This document shows positions 38,671 through 48,866 of a stretch of 64,000 nt of DNA, piece by piece. This DNA comes from Maricaulis virginensis (GTDB taxonomy: Bacteria > Pseudomonadota > Alphaproteobacteria > Caulobacterales > Maricaulaceae). The notes beneath the pieces are model-generated. The model was not told the DNA's origin, made no database searches, and saw only the letters and a list, made by a program, of their open reading frames with translations. Each line of letters starts with the position of its first letter. Positions within the stretch are counted from its first letter, which is position 1. The stretch is taken from NCBI RefSeq assembly GCF_027922185.1, contig NZ_BSFE01000015.1:3570-67569 (forward strand), in the 5' to 3' direction. The position numbers and the translations under genes were made by a program.

Positions 38671-38832
38671 GGTATCCACAAAGAAACGGAGCCAAATAAA
38701 GTGGCTGAAGGCGTGATATTTCCACGCCATCGTATGGCACATACTGAGAAATGAGCAGAGTCCGCACCTACGGAATCCGCCAAGCTGGCCCCGAAACGAG
38801 ACGCATCGCGGCGCTTTGGCTATAGCTGCGGC

Positions 38833-40014
38833 ATGACTGCCGCTGCCGAACTCACCGATCTGCGCCGGGGCAATACGCGCGCCCTGATTGCCGCCATCTG
38901 CTGTGCCGGCGTGTGCGGGATCGTGTTCGGGCTGTCCATGCCGCTGATCTCGCTACGCCTGGAATACATGACCGGGTCCGGCGTGCTGGTCGGTCTCAAT
39001 GGCGCGGCCGCGGCCCTGTCGACCCTGGTGATGGCGCCGCTGGTGCCGCGCCTGATGACGCTGGCGCCGCCGCGCTACATGCTGATCGGCAATCTTGTTG
39101 TCGCGGCAGCCCTGTTCGCGCTCTTTCCGGCTTTCCCGGTGGTGGCGATCTGGTTCGCGCTGCGCTTCCTGAGCGGCTGCAATATCACCGTTGTCTTCGT
39201 GATTTCCGAAAGCTGGATCAACCAGGTGGTCACGCCGGCAAGGCGCGCCTTCATGCTGGGTGTCTACGGCACGGCGCTGGCGGGCGGTTTCGGCATTGGC
39301 GGCCTTCTGTTCTCGGTGCTCGATCCGACCGGCGACCTGCCCTTCTACGTCGCCTCCGCCATCTTCCTTCTGGGCACCCTGCCCGTGGCCCTGCTGCGCG
39401 GTCCCCAGGCCGTGGCGCCCGACCGCGACGGCTCCTCGCTCAAGGCGATGCTGGGCGCGGCCCGCTCGGCTCCCGCCGCCATCCTGGCGGGCCTGGCCTT
39501 CGGGGCGCTGGAGACGCTGCTCTTCTCGCTGCTGCCGGTCTATGGCGAGCGGATCGACCTCACCCATGCCACGATCGGCATGATGGTGTTCGCCGTCGCC
39601 ATGGGCGCGCTGAGCTTCCAGATCCCGCTGGGCTGGATCGCCGACCGGACCGACCGGCGCGCCACCCTGTTCTGGATCGCCGTGACGACAACATTCGTAC
39701 CGGTGGGGATCGGGCTGGCCGGCGGTTTCACACCGGCCCTCCTGCCCCTCCTCTTCATCCAGGCCGGCGTCGCCAGCGGGCTCTACTCGGTCGGCCTCTC
39801 CCTGCTGGGCGAACGCTTTGCCGGCGGTGCCGTGGCGGCAGCCAATGCCGGCTTCATCTTCGCTTACGGGCTGGGCAGTTTTGCCGGTCCGCCGGTTGCC
39901 GGCAGCGCCATGGACACGATCGGTCCCTGGGGGCTGTTATGGACACTCTCCGCCGTGTCGGCGGCCTATGTGCTGGTCTTCGGCTTCAGACGCCTGACAG
40001 CACAGACCGATTGA
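38833..40014 (+). CDS. Major facilitator superfamily transporter
   Basis: A 393-residue protein with twelve hydrophobic segments. MFS features include VYGTALAGGFGIGGLLF, and the loop 8-9 cytoplasmic motif GWIADRTDRRATLFW (MFS motif A-like). The substrate is unknown; the family resembles YcaD/drug-efflux-type or sugar-cation MFS proteins. It is followed after 110 bases by rpmG. Confidence 0.88.
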   Translation: MTAAAELTDLRRGNTRALIAAICCAGVCGIVFGLSMPLISLRLEYMTGSGVLVGLNGAAAALSTLVMAPLVPRLMTLAPPRYMLIGNLVVAAALFALFPAFPVVAIWFALRFLSGCNITVVFVISESWINQVVTPARRAFMLGVYGTALAGGFGIGGLLFSVLDPTGDLPFYVASAIFLLGTLPVALLRGPQAVAPDRDGSSLKAMLGAARSAPAAILAGLAFGALETLLFSLLPVYGERIDLTHATIGMMVFAVAMGALSFQIPLGWIADRTDRRATLFWIAVTTTFVPVGIGLAGGFTPALLPLLFIQAGVASGLYSVGLSLLGERFAGGAVAAANAGFIFAYGLGSFAGPPVAGSAMDTIGPWGLLWTLSAVSAAYVLVFGFRRLTAQTD

Positions 40015-40124
40015 CCGCCGAGAACAGTTGACACTGGCGCGCCCATGCGTATGTTCGCGCGCTCCCGCGACGGCATGCGCCGTGGCGCACGTGACATCCG
40101 GGACTGCAGACAGGATTTAGAGCC

Positions 40125-40292
40125 ATGGCGAAGCCGACAACCATCAAGATCCGCCTGAACTCGACGGCCGGTACGGGTTACTTCTACGTGACCAAGAAGA
40201 ATGCCCGCACGATGACCGAGAAGCTCGTGCTGAAGAAGTACGACCCGGTCGCGCGCAAGCACGTCGAATTCAAGGAAGCCAAGATCAAGTAG
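40125..40292 (+). CDS. rpmG: 50S ribosomal protein L33
   Basis: A 55-residue protein beginning MAKPTTIKIRLNSTAGTGYF and ending EFKEAKIK, the standard L33 sequence. It contains no cysteines, so it is the zinc-independent (C-minus) form. A strong terminator follows. Confidence 0.97.
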   Translation: MAKPTTIKIRLNSTAGTGYFYVTKKNARTMTEKLVLKKYDPVARKHVEFKEAKIK

Positions 40293-40340
40293 GACAGGCG
40301 CCCGACGCTTTTCCGAACGCATCTTGCGACGACAGACACA

Positions 40341-40380
40341 GAACGGCCCCGCCGGAGCAATCCGGCGGGGCCGTTCTATT
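40341..40380. terminator. Strong bidirectional terminator between rpmG and pleD
   Basis: A perfect 15-bp stem with arms AACGGCCCCGCCGGA (40342-40356) and TCCGGCGGGGCCGTT (40361-40375), closed by a GCAA tetraloop, sits between convergent genes. Confidence 0.9.
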
Positions 40381-40409
40381 TGCATCTGCTGCCTGTGAGC
40401 CGTGAGCCG

Positions 40410-41768
<1,359 letters not shown>

Positions 41769-41799
41769 ACCTGTTCGCCCCTAACGCTGACGCCTGTCC

Positions 41800-42165
41800 C
41801 TAGTCCAGAAACTGCCGGACCGTCTCGATGAAGGTGGTCACGGTGATCGGCTTGGACAGATAGGCCTCGCAGCCGCCCTCCCGGATCCGCTCCTCATCGC
41901 CCTTCATGGCAAACGCCGTCACGGCCACAATCGGGATCGCCGACAGGGTCTCGTCATCCTTCAGCCACTTGGTGACTTCGAGGCCGGACACTTCCGGCAG
42001 CTGGATGTCCATGAGAATCAGGTCGGGGGTGTGTTCGCGCGCCAGCTCAAGCGCCTTGAAACCGTCCTTGGTCTGCAAGGTCTCGTAGCCATGGGCCTCC
42101 AACAGATCGTTGAAGAGCTTCATGTTGAGCTCGTTATCCTCGACGATCAGGACCTTCTTGGGCAT
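41800..42165 (-). CDS. divK: Single-domain response regulator DivK
   Basis: A 121-residue receiver domain, MPKKVLIVEDNELNMKLFND..., with phospho-acceptor Asp in LILMDIQLPEVSG and the conserved lysine in YLSKPITV. Near identity in pattern to Caulobacter DivK supports the symbol. DivK is the diffusible regulator that links PleC/DivJ signalling to CtrA. ATG 42165 is preferred; ATG 42177 would add four residues. It forms a two-gene unit with pleD. Confidence 0.95.
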   Translation of the reverse strand: MPKKVLIVEDNELNMKLFNDLLEAHGYETLQTKDGFKALELAREHTPDLILMDIQLPEVSGLEVTKWLKDDETLSAIPIVAVTAFAMKGDEERIREGGCEAYLSKPITVTTFIETVRQFLD

Positions 42166-42296
42166 GACCTGCAGCATGTCGGCGACGCGCTTCCCGTTTG
42201 ATGCACTGTTTGTACCGTGCGTGTTTAACCCCGCCTGCATCAAACCCGATCTTCCTTAACCAACCATGAGTCAACGGGTACTTTTCGTCCCTTTCG

Positions 42297-42311
42297 GAAC
42301 AAGATAAGAAC
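42297..42311. promoter_or_regulatory. Predicted LexA (SOS) box upstream of ROK kinase-dinB
   Basis: GAAC (42297-42300), seven bases, GAAC (42308-42311). The complement reads GTTC-N7-GTTC, the direct-repeat LexA site of alphaproteobacteria. It is 47 bases before the kinase start and in the right place to control the operon that ends with dinB. Confidence 0.72.
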
Positions 42312-42358
42312 AAAATGGCGGATTTGAAGACCGGTCTTGTCCACGGGTGGTGCGCGGC

Positions 42359-43252
42359 ATGATACGAATCGGGATCGACCTGGGCGGCACGAAGATCGAG
42401 GCCGCCGCCATGAATGCCGCCGGCGATATCCTGGCGCGCGAGCGGCGTCCGACACCGGGCAATTATGGCGCACTACTGGACACGATTGTTGCTCTTATTG
42501 CGCACCTGGAGAGTGATTATGGGCCCGCTAAGGTGGGGGTTGGTCACCCCGGCTCCCTCAGCCCGAAGACGGGCCATATCCGCAACGCCAACTCGCAATG
42601 GCTCAACGGCCGTGCCCTCGGCAGCGACCTGGAAGCCCGTCTCGACCGCCCGGTCCGCCTCGCCAATGACGCCGACTGTTTCGCCCTGTCCGAAGCCCGC
42701 GACGGTGCCGCAGCCGGCGCCGGCATCGTGTTCGGTGTCATCCTGGGCACCGGTACGGGCGGCGGCATCGTGATCGACGGCAGGCTGCTCGACGGCGCCC
42801 AGCGGATCGCCGGCGAGTGGGGTCACAATCCCCTTCCCTGGCCGCGGCCGGACGAGTATCCCGGCCCGCAATGCTGGTGCGGGCAGACCGGCTGCCTGGA
42901 AACCTGGCTGTCCGGCCCCGGCATTGCGCAGGACCATGCCCGCCGCACGGGTACCACGCTGACCGCGCTCGAGATCGCCCGCTCGCCTGACCCAGCCTGC
43001 CGGGACAGCATGGCCCGCCATGCCGACCGGCTGGCCCGCGCACTCGCCAATGTCGTCAACCTGATCGACCCGCATGTGATCGTCCTGGGCGGCGGCGTCT
43101 CGAATGTCGACGGCCTCGCAGAGACGGTGCAGGACCGCCTGTCCGCCCATATCTTCTCGGACGTGCTGGAAACGCGCGTCGTCCGCCATCTCCATGGCGA
43201 CAGTTCCGGCGTGAGGGGTGCGGCCTGGCTTTGGCCCGCCGAGCCGCGATGA
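42359..43252 (+). CDS. ROK family sugar kinase (fructokinase-like)
   Basis: A 297-residue kinase. The phosphate-binding start RIGIDLGGTKIEAAAMN, the ROK zinc motif CWCGQTGCLETWLSGP and GTGTGGGIVIDG are all present. The catalytic Asp lies in LANDADCFALSEA. It phosphorylates a hexose; fructokinase (Mak-type) is the closest guess. ATG 42359 is chosen. It overlaps dinB by four bases (ATGA), so the two share a message that carries a predicted SOS box. Confidence 0.9.
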   Translation: MIRIGIDLGGTKIEAAAMNAAGDILARERRPTPGNYGALLDTIVALIAHLESDYGPAKVGVGHPGSLSPKTGHIRNANSQWLNGRALGSDLEARLDRPVRLANDADCFALSEARDGAAAGAGIVFGVILGTGTGGGIVIDGRLLDGAQRIAGEWGHNPLPWPRPDEYPGPQCWCGQTGCLETWLSGPGIAQDHARRTGTTLTALEIARSPDPACRDSMARHADRLARALANVVNLIDPHVIVLGGGVSNVDGLAETVQDRLSAHIFSDVLETRVVRHLHGDSSGVRGAAWLWPAEPR

Positions 43253-44532
43253 GCGGCGATCCGGGCTATTGCCGCGCCTGTCTGGCGCCCCTGCCGGAAG
43301 GTACCCGCGATGCCTGCCCGGCCTGTGGTTCGCACAAGCTGCTGCGGCATCGCGAGATCGACACGCTGTCGATCGCCCACATCGATTGCGACGCCTTCTT
43401 TGCCGCCATCGAGAAGCGCGACAATCCGGCGCTGGAAGAATTGCCGGTCATTGTCGGCGGCGGCCAGCGCGGCGTTGTCTCGACCTGTTGCTATGTCGCG
43501 CGGCTCTATGGTGTGCACTCGGCCATGCCAATGTTCAAGGCGCTGAAAGCCTGTCCGGACGCCGTTGTGATCAAGCCCGAGCACGCAAAGTATGCCGCCG
43601 AGGGACGGCGCATCCGCGAGATGATGCAGGACGTCACGCCCCTGGTCGAGCCGCTGTCGATCGATGAAGCCTTCCTCGACCTGACGGGCACGACACGGCT
43701 GCACGGCGCGCCGCCGGCCCTCACCCTACTGCGCCTGCAGCGCCGTATCCGCGAGACGGTGGGCATCACCGTCTCTGTCGGCCTGTCCTTCAACAAATTC
43801 CTCGCCAAGACCGCGTCCGATCTGGACAAGCCGCACGGCTTCGCCGTGATCGGCGAAGGCGATGCCCAGGCTTTCCTGGAAAAACAGCCGGTCCGGGCGA
43901 TCTATGGTGTCGGCCCGGCCTTTGCCGCCAGGCTGGAACGCGACGGCATCCGCACGCTTGCCGATATCAGCCGGCATGGCGACAAGGACATGGCGCGGCG
44001 CTATGGCGAGATGGGTTTCCACCTGGCGCGCCTCGCCCGCGGCGAGGACACGCGCCGGGTCAAGCCGGACCGCGACCGCAAGAGCGTGTCCAGCGAGACC
44101 ACCTTCAATGCCGATCATGACGACCGTGAGACGCTGGAAAAACAGCTCTGGCGGCTGTGCGTCCGCGTTTCGGACCAGATGAAGGCGCAGGCGATTTCCG
44201 GATCGGTCGTGACGCTGAAACTGAAGACGTCCAGTTTCAAGACCCGGACACGGCGGCGCACCCTGTCCGAACCCAGCCAGCTGGCGGACACGCTGTTCCG
44301 GGTGGGGAAGGAATTGCTGGCACCGGAGATTGACGGCACGCGTTACCGGCTGATCGGTATCGGCTTTTCCGGCCTCCAGCCGGCCGTCGCCGACAGCGGC
44401 GACCTTCTGGATCCCAATGCCATCCGCCGCGCAACGGCCGAACGCGCGATCGACAAGGCCAGGGCGAAATTCGGCGGCGATGCCGTCGTCAAGGGAATCG
44501 CCTTCCGCGCCAAGCCGAAACGCGAGCGCTAG
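43249..44532 (+). CDS. dinB: DNA polymerase IV with N-terminal zinc ribbon
   Basis: A 427-residue Y-family polymerase for translesion synthesis. The polymerase core begins IAHIDCDAFFAAIEKRDNP and contains the catalytic SIDEAFLD and the little-finger region. The first 35 residues form an unusual extension with CRACLAPLPEGTRDACPACG, a four-cysteine zinc ribbon; variants of this type occur in alphaproteobacterial DinB. The start ATG overlaps the kinase stop. No clear beta-clamp motif is evident at the C-terminus. SOS induction is predicted from the box upstream. Confidence 0.94.
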   Translation: MSGDPGYCRACLAPLPEGTRDACPACGSHKLLRHREIDTLSIAHIDCDAFFAAIEKRDNPALEELPVIVGGGQRGVVSTCCYVARLYGVHSAMPMFKALKACPDAVVIKPEHAKYAAEGRRIREMMQDVTPLVEPLSIDEAFLDLTGTTRLHGAPPALTLLRLQRRIRETVGITVSVGLSFNKFLAKTASDLDKPHGFAVIGEGDAQAFLEKQPVRAIYGVGPAFAARLERDGIRTLADISRHGDKDMARRYGEMGFHLARLARGEDTRRVKPDRDRKSVSSETTFNADHDDRETLEKQLWRLCVRVSDQMKAQAISGSVVTLKLKTSSFKTRTRRRTLSEPSQLADTLFRVGKELLAPEIDGTRYRLIGIGFSGLQPAVADSGDLLDPNAIRRATAERAIDKARAKFGGDAVVKGIAFRAKPKRER

Positions 44533-44538
44533 AACCCG

Positions 44539-45405
44539 TCAATCCGCCATCGTATCGAACCAGTCGTACGGCATCGGCCACAGCCCCTCGGCACCCCGCC
44601 GGAAAGCCCCGGAATGCCCGACACGCCCGGCGCCGATGTCCTTCGGGGCAAGGGTGACAAGTTCGGTGGAAGCCGCGGAATAGAGGTCCAGAATGTCCTG
44701 TGCAGCACCTGCTGTCGCAATCGGATCGTCGGTGAACTGGTAGGAGCGGATCGGGGCCTCGACCGCGCCGAAAGAGTGGTCCCCGATCGCTTCGAAATCA
44801 TCGCCCAGATAACCGGGTCTGGATGCCCAGCGCCGCCATTGCAGGAACACATCCCGCGGCAGGGCCGTGCCGCCCCACATTCCGCCAGGCGGGACATATC
44901 CTTTAAGAGCCAGGCAGGCCGGGCCATAGGCGAACCAGAAGAACAGAACCTGCGGCCGGTAATAGGCCAGATGCCGGCCCCAATGCCCCGACCCGACGCA
45001 GATGAAGGCATGGGCGCGTGCTTTCGCGGCGTTGTCGGCCAGGCCGACGAGATGCCCGCCCACCGAATGGCCCAGCGTGAAGAGCGGCTTGCCGGGCGCC
45101 AGGGCCTCAGCCCGGTCGAGCGCGGCGGGAAAGTCCAGCCGGCCCCAGTCGACGATATCGGCCTTGTATCCGCGCATCCGCGCCGGTGCCGACCCCGCAA
45201 TGCCGCGATAATCATAGAGCAGGCAGGCATAGCCCCGTTCGGCACCGGCCAGGGCGATCCGGCGGTAGAAGCCCTTGGGAAAGCCGGTCCCCGAGGAGAC
45301 CAGAACCGCCGCCCGCGGCCGTTCGGGCGTAATGATCCGGCCCGACAGGGAATAGCCGTCGCGGGCATCGAATCGGATTTCGTCTTCACGGATCATCATT
45401 GTCAT
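44539..45405 (-). CDS. Alpha/beta hydrolase
   Basis: A 288-residue protein of the alpha/beta hydrolase fold (COG4757-like). The nucleophile elbow GHSVGGHLVG and oxyanion region VSSGTGFPKG are present. A histidine late in the sequence (GRVGHSGAF) can complete the triad. The substrate is unknown. The gene is convergent with dinB, six bases apart. Confidence 0.85.
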   Translation of the reverse strand: MTMMIREDEIRFDARDGYSLSGRIITPERPRAAVLVSSGTGFPKGFYRRIALAGAERGYACLLYDYRGIAGSAPARMRGYKADIVDWGRLDFPAALDRAEALAPGKPLFTLGHSVGGHLVGLADNAAKARAHAFICVGSGHWGRHLAYYRPQVLFFWFAYGPACLALKGYVPPGGMWGGTALPRDVFLQWRRWASRPGYLGDDFEAIGDHSFGAVEAPIRSYQFTDDPIATAGAAQDILDLYSAASTELVTLAPKDIGAGRVGHSGAFRRGAEGLWPMPYDWFDTMAD

Positions 45406-45507
45406 GTGCGAACTGTGCCCGATGACGTTCGCGTCAAGTCAAGCAGACAGATTGCATGGGGCCGATACGTCACTAAGTTGTCGGCATATCGAGCCAAGGA
45501 GTGCCCC

Positions 45508-45969
45508 ATGTCCGCCATCGAAGCCCGTCTTGCCGAGCTCGGCATTTCCCTGCCCGAACCGGTTGCCCCGGTCGCCAATTATGTCCCCTTCGTGCGCACC
45601 GGCAATCAGGTCTTCCTGTCCGGCCAGGTCTCCATCGGCCCGGACGGCCTGGTCGCCGGCACGCTGGGTGGCGACATGGACCTGGAGGCCGGACAGGCCG
45701 CGGCGCGGCTGTGCGGCATCAATCTCATTGCCCAGATGAAAGCCGCCTGCGAGGGCGATCTGGAGCGCGTGAAACGGGTTGTCCGTCTTGGCGGTTTCGT
45801 GGCCGCAGCCCCGTCCTTCACCGACATTCCCAAAGTGGTGAATGGCTGTTCCGACCTCATGGTCGATGTGTTCGGCGACAAGGGCCGGCATGCCCGCTCT
45901 GCCGTTTCCTGCCCGGTCCTGCCGCTGGGTGCCGCCGTCGAGGTCGACGCGGTTTTCGAGATCGCCTGA
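45508..45969 (+). CDS. RidA family protein (enamine/imine deaminase)
   Basis: A 153-residue RidA/YjgF/L-PSP family member. ANYVPFVRTGNQVFLSGQVS and FVAAAPSFTDIPKVVNGCSDL match the family, including the strand that carries the active-site arginine (usually in the C-terminal region). RidA proteins hydrolyse reactive enamines from amino-acid metabolism. AAGGAG (45496-45501) precedes the ATG by six bases. The stop overlaps the cupin start. Confidence 0.93.
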   Translation: MSAIEARLAELGISLPEPVAPVANYVPFVRTGNQVFLSGQVSIGPDGLVAGTLGGDMDLEAGQAAARLCGINLIAQMKAACEGDLERVKRVVRLGGFVAAAPSFTDIPKVVNGCSDLMVDVFGDKGRHARSAVSCPVLPLGAAVEVDAVFEIA

Positions 45970-46280
45970 TGAAACGCATCCGCGCACGGGACTTCACCGC
46001 CGAACGGGCCTGGGGCGCCGAGCGCCTCGCCCTGTTCGGATCCACCGGGGTCAGCCTGCACTGGACCGACCAGCCCTATCGCTGGCACCGCAATACCGGC
46101 GACGAGGTCTTCGTGGTGCTCGATGGCCGGGTCGAGATGAAATACCGCGAGGCCGGCGTCGAGAAATCCATGCTGCTGGAGGCCGGCGACGCGCTGGCCA
46201 TCGGTGATGGCGAGGAGCATGTCGCTCATCCTCTCGGCGAAGCGCGCATTCTGGTCGTCGAGGATATCGACAGCGATTAG
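45969..46280 (+). CDS. Cupin domain protein
   Basis: A 103-residue cupin. RWHRNTGDEVFVVLDGRVEM is the first cupin motif with its His/Glu metal ligands. The second motif contains AIGDGEEHVAHPLGEAR. The function is unknown. The start overlaps the RidA stop by one base (TGATG), so the two are translationally coupled. The stop shares four bases with the convergent mntP gene. Confidence 0.88.
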   Translation: MKRIRARDFTAERAWGAERLALFGSTGVSLHWTDQPYRWHRNTGDEVFVVLDGRVEMKYREAGVEKSMLLEAGDALAIGDGEEHVAHPLGEARILVVEDIDSD

Positions 46281-46852
46281 CCGCCGGTGATGTGGCTGAC
46301 GAAGATCGAGACACCGATCCCGATCAGCACCGCCCCGCCGGCGATCTCGGCGAAGCCGCCCAGCCGCTCGGCGACCTTGGGACCGATCCGGTAGCCCAGG
46401 CTCGCCATGGCGAAGGAGGTCAACCCGATCGCCAGGGCTGACCAGGCCGGGCCGCCCGCCAGAGCAAGGGCGATCCCGACGGCGGCGGCGTCGATGCTGG
46501 TCCCCAGCGCAGTCACGACCGTCGCCAGAAGACCGGTCGATACCGCGGGCGGCGTGTCGGCGTCAGCCTCATCCTCGCCTCGCAGGCCGTTGCGGATCAT
46601 CAGCCCGCCGATCCCTGCCAGCAGAATCAAGGCGACCCAGTGATCGACAGCGGTTATCCAGTGCGCCGCGATCCGCGCCAGCAGCCAGCCGGCCAGGCAC
46701 ATCAAGCCTTCAGCCAGACCGAAGACCGCACCGACACGGATAGCCCTCAAGGTCCGTGCGGCCGGGTCCGATGCGCCGCGCGCCAGGGCGGCGGCAAAGG
46801 CGTCGGTCGACAGGGACAGACTGGTGAGCGGGAGTGTCAGAACGGAGATCAT
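46277..46852 (-). CDS. mntP: Manganese efflux protein MntP
   Basis: A 191-residue protein with six hydrophobic segments and the conserved MntP/DUF204 motif: SLSLSTDAFAAALARGASD near the N-terminus, and the paired motif TALGTSIDAAAVGIALALA. These conserved Asp residues are needed for Mn(II) export. ATG 46852 starts directly at the first membrane segment. No known manganese riboswitch was recognised upstream. Confidence 0.88.
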   Translation of the reverse strand: MISVLTLPLTSLSLSTDAFAAALARGASDPAARTLRAIRVGAVFGLAEGLMCLAGWLLARIAAHWITAVDHWVALILLAGIGGLMIRNGLRGEDEADADTPPAVSTGLLATVVTALGTSIDAAAVGIALALAGGPAWSALAIGLTSFAMASLGYRIGPKVAERLGGFAEIAGGAVLIGIGVSIFVSHITGG

Positions 46853-46996
46853 GCCCCCGCATAGGCGTGACCGTGTGTGCTCGCAAGCGGCTGGTGCGCT
46901 TCGAAGCCCCACACAATGATTTTACACCGGAAAACCTCGCCGCGCGGGGCAAGACCGGCTAGATGTGCGGCGCTACCGGTTTCAAGGGGTCCGATC

Positions 46997-47740
46997 ATGA
47001 CACGTTTTGCGGGAATTCTCGCCGCCGCCATTCTCCTGATGGGTTGCCAGCAAGGCGATGCCAGCGCCCAACTGTCCGAAACGCAGCGCGAGGAAGTGCG
47101 CGACATCGTGCGCGACTACATTCTCGAAAACCCCGAAATCATCGAAGAAGCCCTGATCGAGCTGCAGCGCCGGGCCCGCGCCCGCGAGATGCAGGCGGCC
47201 TATGATGCTGTCGAAGCCCAGTCCGAGGCGATCTACAACGATCCGCGCGACCCGCGCCTCGGCCCCGACGGCGCCGATATCGTGATCGTCGAATTCATGG
47301 ACTACAAATGCTCCTATTGCCGGGTCGCCAATGACTGGGTCGAGGACGTTCGCGAAGAGCATGGCGACCGCATCCAGTTCATCATCAAGGAATACCCGAT
47401 CCTGGGCGAGGATTCCCTGGAAGCCTCGCGCGCCGCGATCGCTGCCCTGCAGCAGGGGACGGACATCTACGAGGCCTTCCACAATGCGATGGTCTCCTCC
47501 TCCGGCCCGCTGCCGAGCGAGCGCATCAACCAGCTTGCCCGCGTGTCGGGTGTGGATGTCGAGCGCATGCGCGAGGCGATGGAGAGCCCGGCCATCATGG
47601 AACACATCAGCCAGGTCCGCTCGCTCGGCCAGGTGCTGGGCGTGACGGGCACGCCCTTCTTCATCGTCGACGGCACGATCGTATCCGGCGCCAACGAGCT
47701 GGCGCTTGACCAGGCCCTGCAGCGGGCACTCGCCGAGTAG
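46997..47740 (+). CDS. DsbA-family thiol:disulfide oxidoreductase, lipoprotein
   Basis: A 247-residue protein with a lipoprotein signal (MTRFAGILAAAILLMGC, lipobox LMGC), a helical linker (about 25-85), and a thioredoxin-fold domain with active site CSYC (FMDYKCSYCRVAND) and cis-Pro in GVTGTPFFIVDG. This is the alphaproteobacterial DsbA2/ScsC-like or 27kDa outer membrane protein (Com1) type. It is likely periplasmic and membrane-anchored. Function as oxidase versus isomerase cannot be told. Confidence 0.9.
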   Translation: MTRFAGILAAAILLMGCQQGDASAQLSETQREEVRDIVRDYILENPEIIEEALIELQRRARAREMQAAYDAVEAQSEAIYNDPRDPRLGPDGADIVIVEFMDYKCSYCRVANDWVEDVREEHGDRIQFIIKEYPILGEDSLEASRAAIAALQQGTDIYEAFHNAMVSSSGPLPSERINQLARVSGVDVERMREAMESPAIMEHISQVRSLGQVLGVTGTPFFIVDGTIVSGANELALDQALQRALAE

Positions 47741-47833
47741 TCCCTGCACGCCGCCTTCGCGTCCCCGGAACAGGGGATGCCCGCGTCCGGTCCGGTTCAG
47801 CTAGACAATGGCGGAACCGGACCCGGAGACGCG

Positions 47834-48319
47834 ATGCGGTACGTTCTTATCCCCATGGCCTGTCTTGCCATCCTGCCGGCCGCCTGCGGCAAGATGCCGG
47901 GAGAGCTGCGCGAATACGTGCAGCAGGACGGCGATTGGGGCTGGGGCAACGGGACGGGCTGCAAGGACCGCACGGATGTCTGGTACATCGCCGGCGACCG
48001 GATCACGATCTACAGCCAGGGCGAGATTGCCGGGTATCTGCGCCTGGACGAGCGCCGCGGCCTCTACTCCAACGGGCTGACGTCCGGCAGCGGGGCCTGG
48101 ACCGACATGCTGTGGATCCTGCACGGCCCGGCACCGGACGGCAGCGGCGAGACCGGACGCCAGGAGATGCGTCTTGCGATCCGGGGCGGTCCGGGACGGA
48201 CGACCGCCCTGCGCACCTATAACCACCGGCTTTTTGTCGACGATGCGACGGGAGAGCGCCGCCGGATCGACGAGCCCCGGCATGGCGACCGGATGATCCC
48301 CTGCAATGAACGCAGGTGA
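47834..48319 (+). CDS. Hypothetical lipoprotein
   Basis: A 161-residue protein that I do not recognise. MRYVLIPMACLAILPAACG is a lipoprotein signal with the lipobox LPAAC. The mature region has three further cysteines, including one in GTGCKDRTDVWYI and the last in MIPCNERR, which may form disulfides, and several aromatic residues. A GGAG stands about six bases before ATG 47834. Not obviously linked to its neighbours, though it follows a disulfide oxidoreductase. Confidence 0.68.
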   Translation: MRYVLIPMACLAILPAACGKMPGELREYVQQDGDWGWGNGTGCKDRTDVWYIAGDRITIYSQGEIAGYLRLDERRGLYSNGLTSGSGAWTDMLWILHGPAPDGSGETGRQEMRLAIRGGPGRTTALRTYNHRLFVDDATGERRRIDEPRHGDRMIPCNERR

Positions 48320-48385
48320 GAACCGCCGGGCTTGCCGGATCTCCCCTTCTGACCTGATGCCCGCCAACGCGAGCCGGACAAGCGG

Positions 48386-48802
48386 TCAGGCACTCATCTC
48401 GACATGGCCGGCCGCACTGATTGTCCAGGCCGGATTGTGCGCGACTTCCCAGGCGTGTCCGTCCGGATCGGCGAAATAGCCGGAATATCCACCCCAGGGG
48501 GCCTCCTCGGCCCGCTTCAGCAGGCTGCCCCCGGCCGACACCGCCCGGTCGAGCGCCGGATCGACCTCGGACCGGTCGCGGACATTGTAGGCGAGGGCGA
48601 TCCGGCCCGTCCCGTCATTGTCGCGTTTCATGTCGAGATCGAAACTGTCGCGCCGGAACAGGCCCAGCACGATGCCGTTCAGCTGGAAGAAGACAACTTC
48701 CTCATTCTCGAAGGCTGCCTTCCAGCCCAGTTTTTCATAGAAAGCCCGCGAGCGCGCGGTATCGGCGACGCCGAGGGTGATAAGCGAGACACGCTGGTCC
48801 AT
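48386..48802 (-). CDS. VOC (glyoxalase/bleomycin resistance fold) protein
   Basis: A 138-residue VOC-superfamily protein: RVSLITLGVADTARSRAFYE is the first beta-alpha-beta unit and GYSGYFADPDGHAWEVAHNP the second, with metal ligands His and Glu. The reaction is unknown. Start ATG 48802 is preferred because GGGAG precedes it on the minus strand. Confidence 0.87.
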   Translation of the reverse strand: MDQRVSLITLGVADTARSRAFYEKLGWKAAFENEEVVFFQLNGIVLGLFRRDSFDLDMKRDNDGTGRIALAYNVRDRSEVDPALDRAVSAGGSLLKRAEEAPWGGYSGYFADPDGHAWEVAHNPAWTISAAGHVEMSA

Positions 48803-48866
48803 CCCGGTTCTCCCTGCTGGGAAACCAGAATAGAACAAAAACGGAACATCGCAAGAGTGAAATGAA

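Noticed and set aside
42225..42260. TTAA elements upstream of divK, considered as CtrA sites
   Set aside because: TTAA at 42225-42228 and 42256-42259 are much too far apart for the TTAA-N7-TTAA pattern; only single half-sites remain.
46853..46996. Manganese (yybP-ykoY) riboswitch upstream of mntP
   Set aside because: I could not find the conserved loop sequences or pairing in this short gap.
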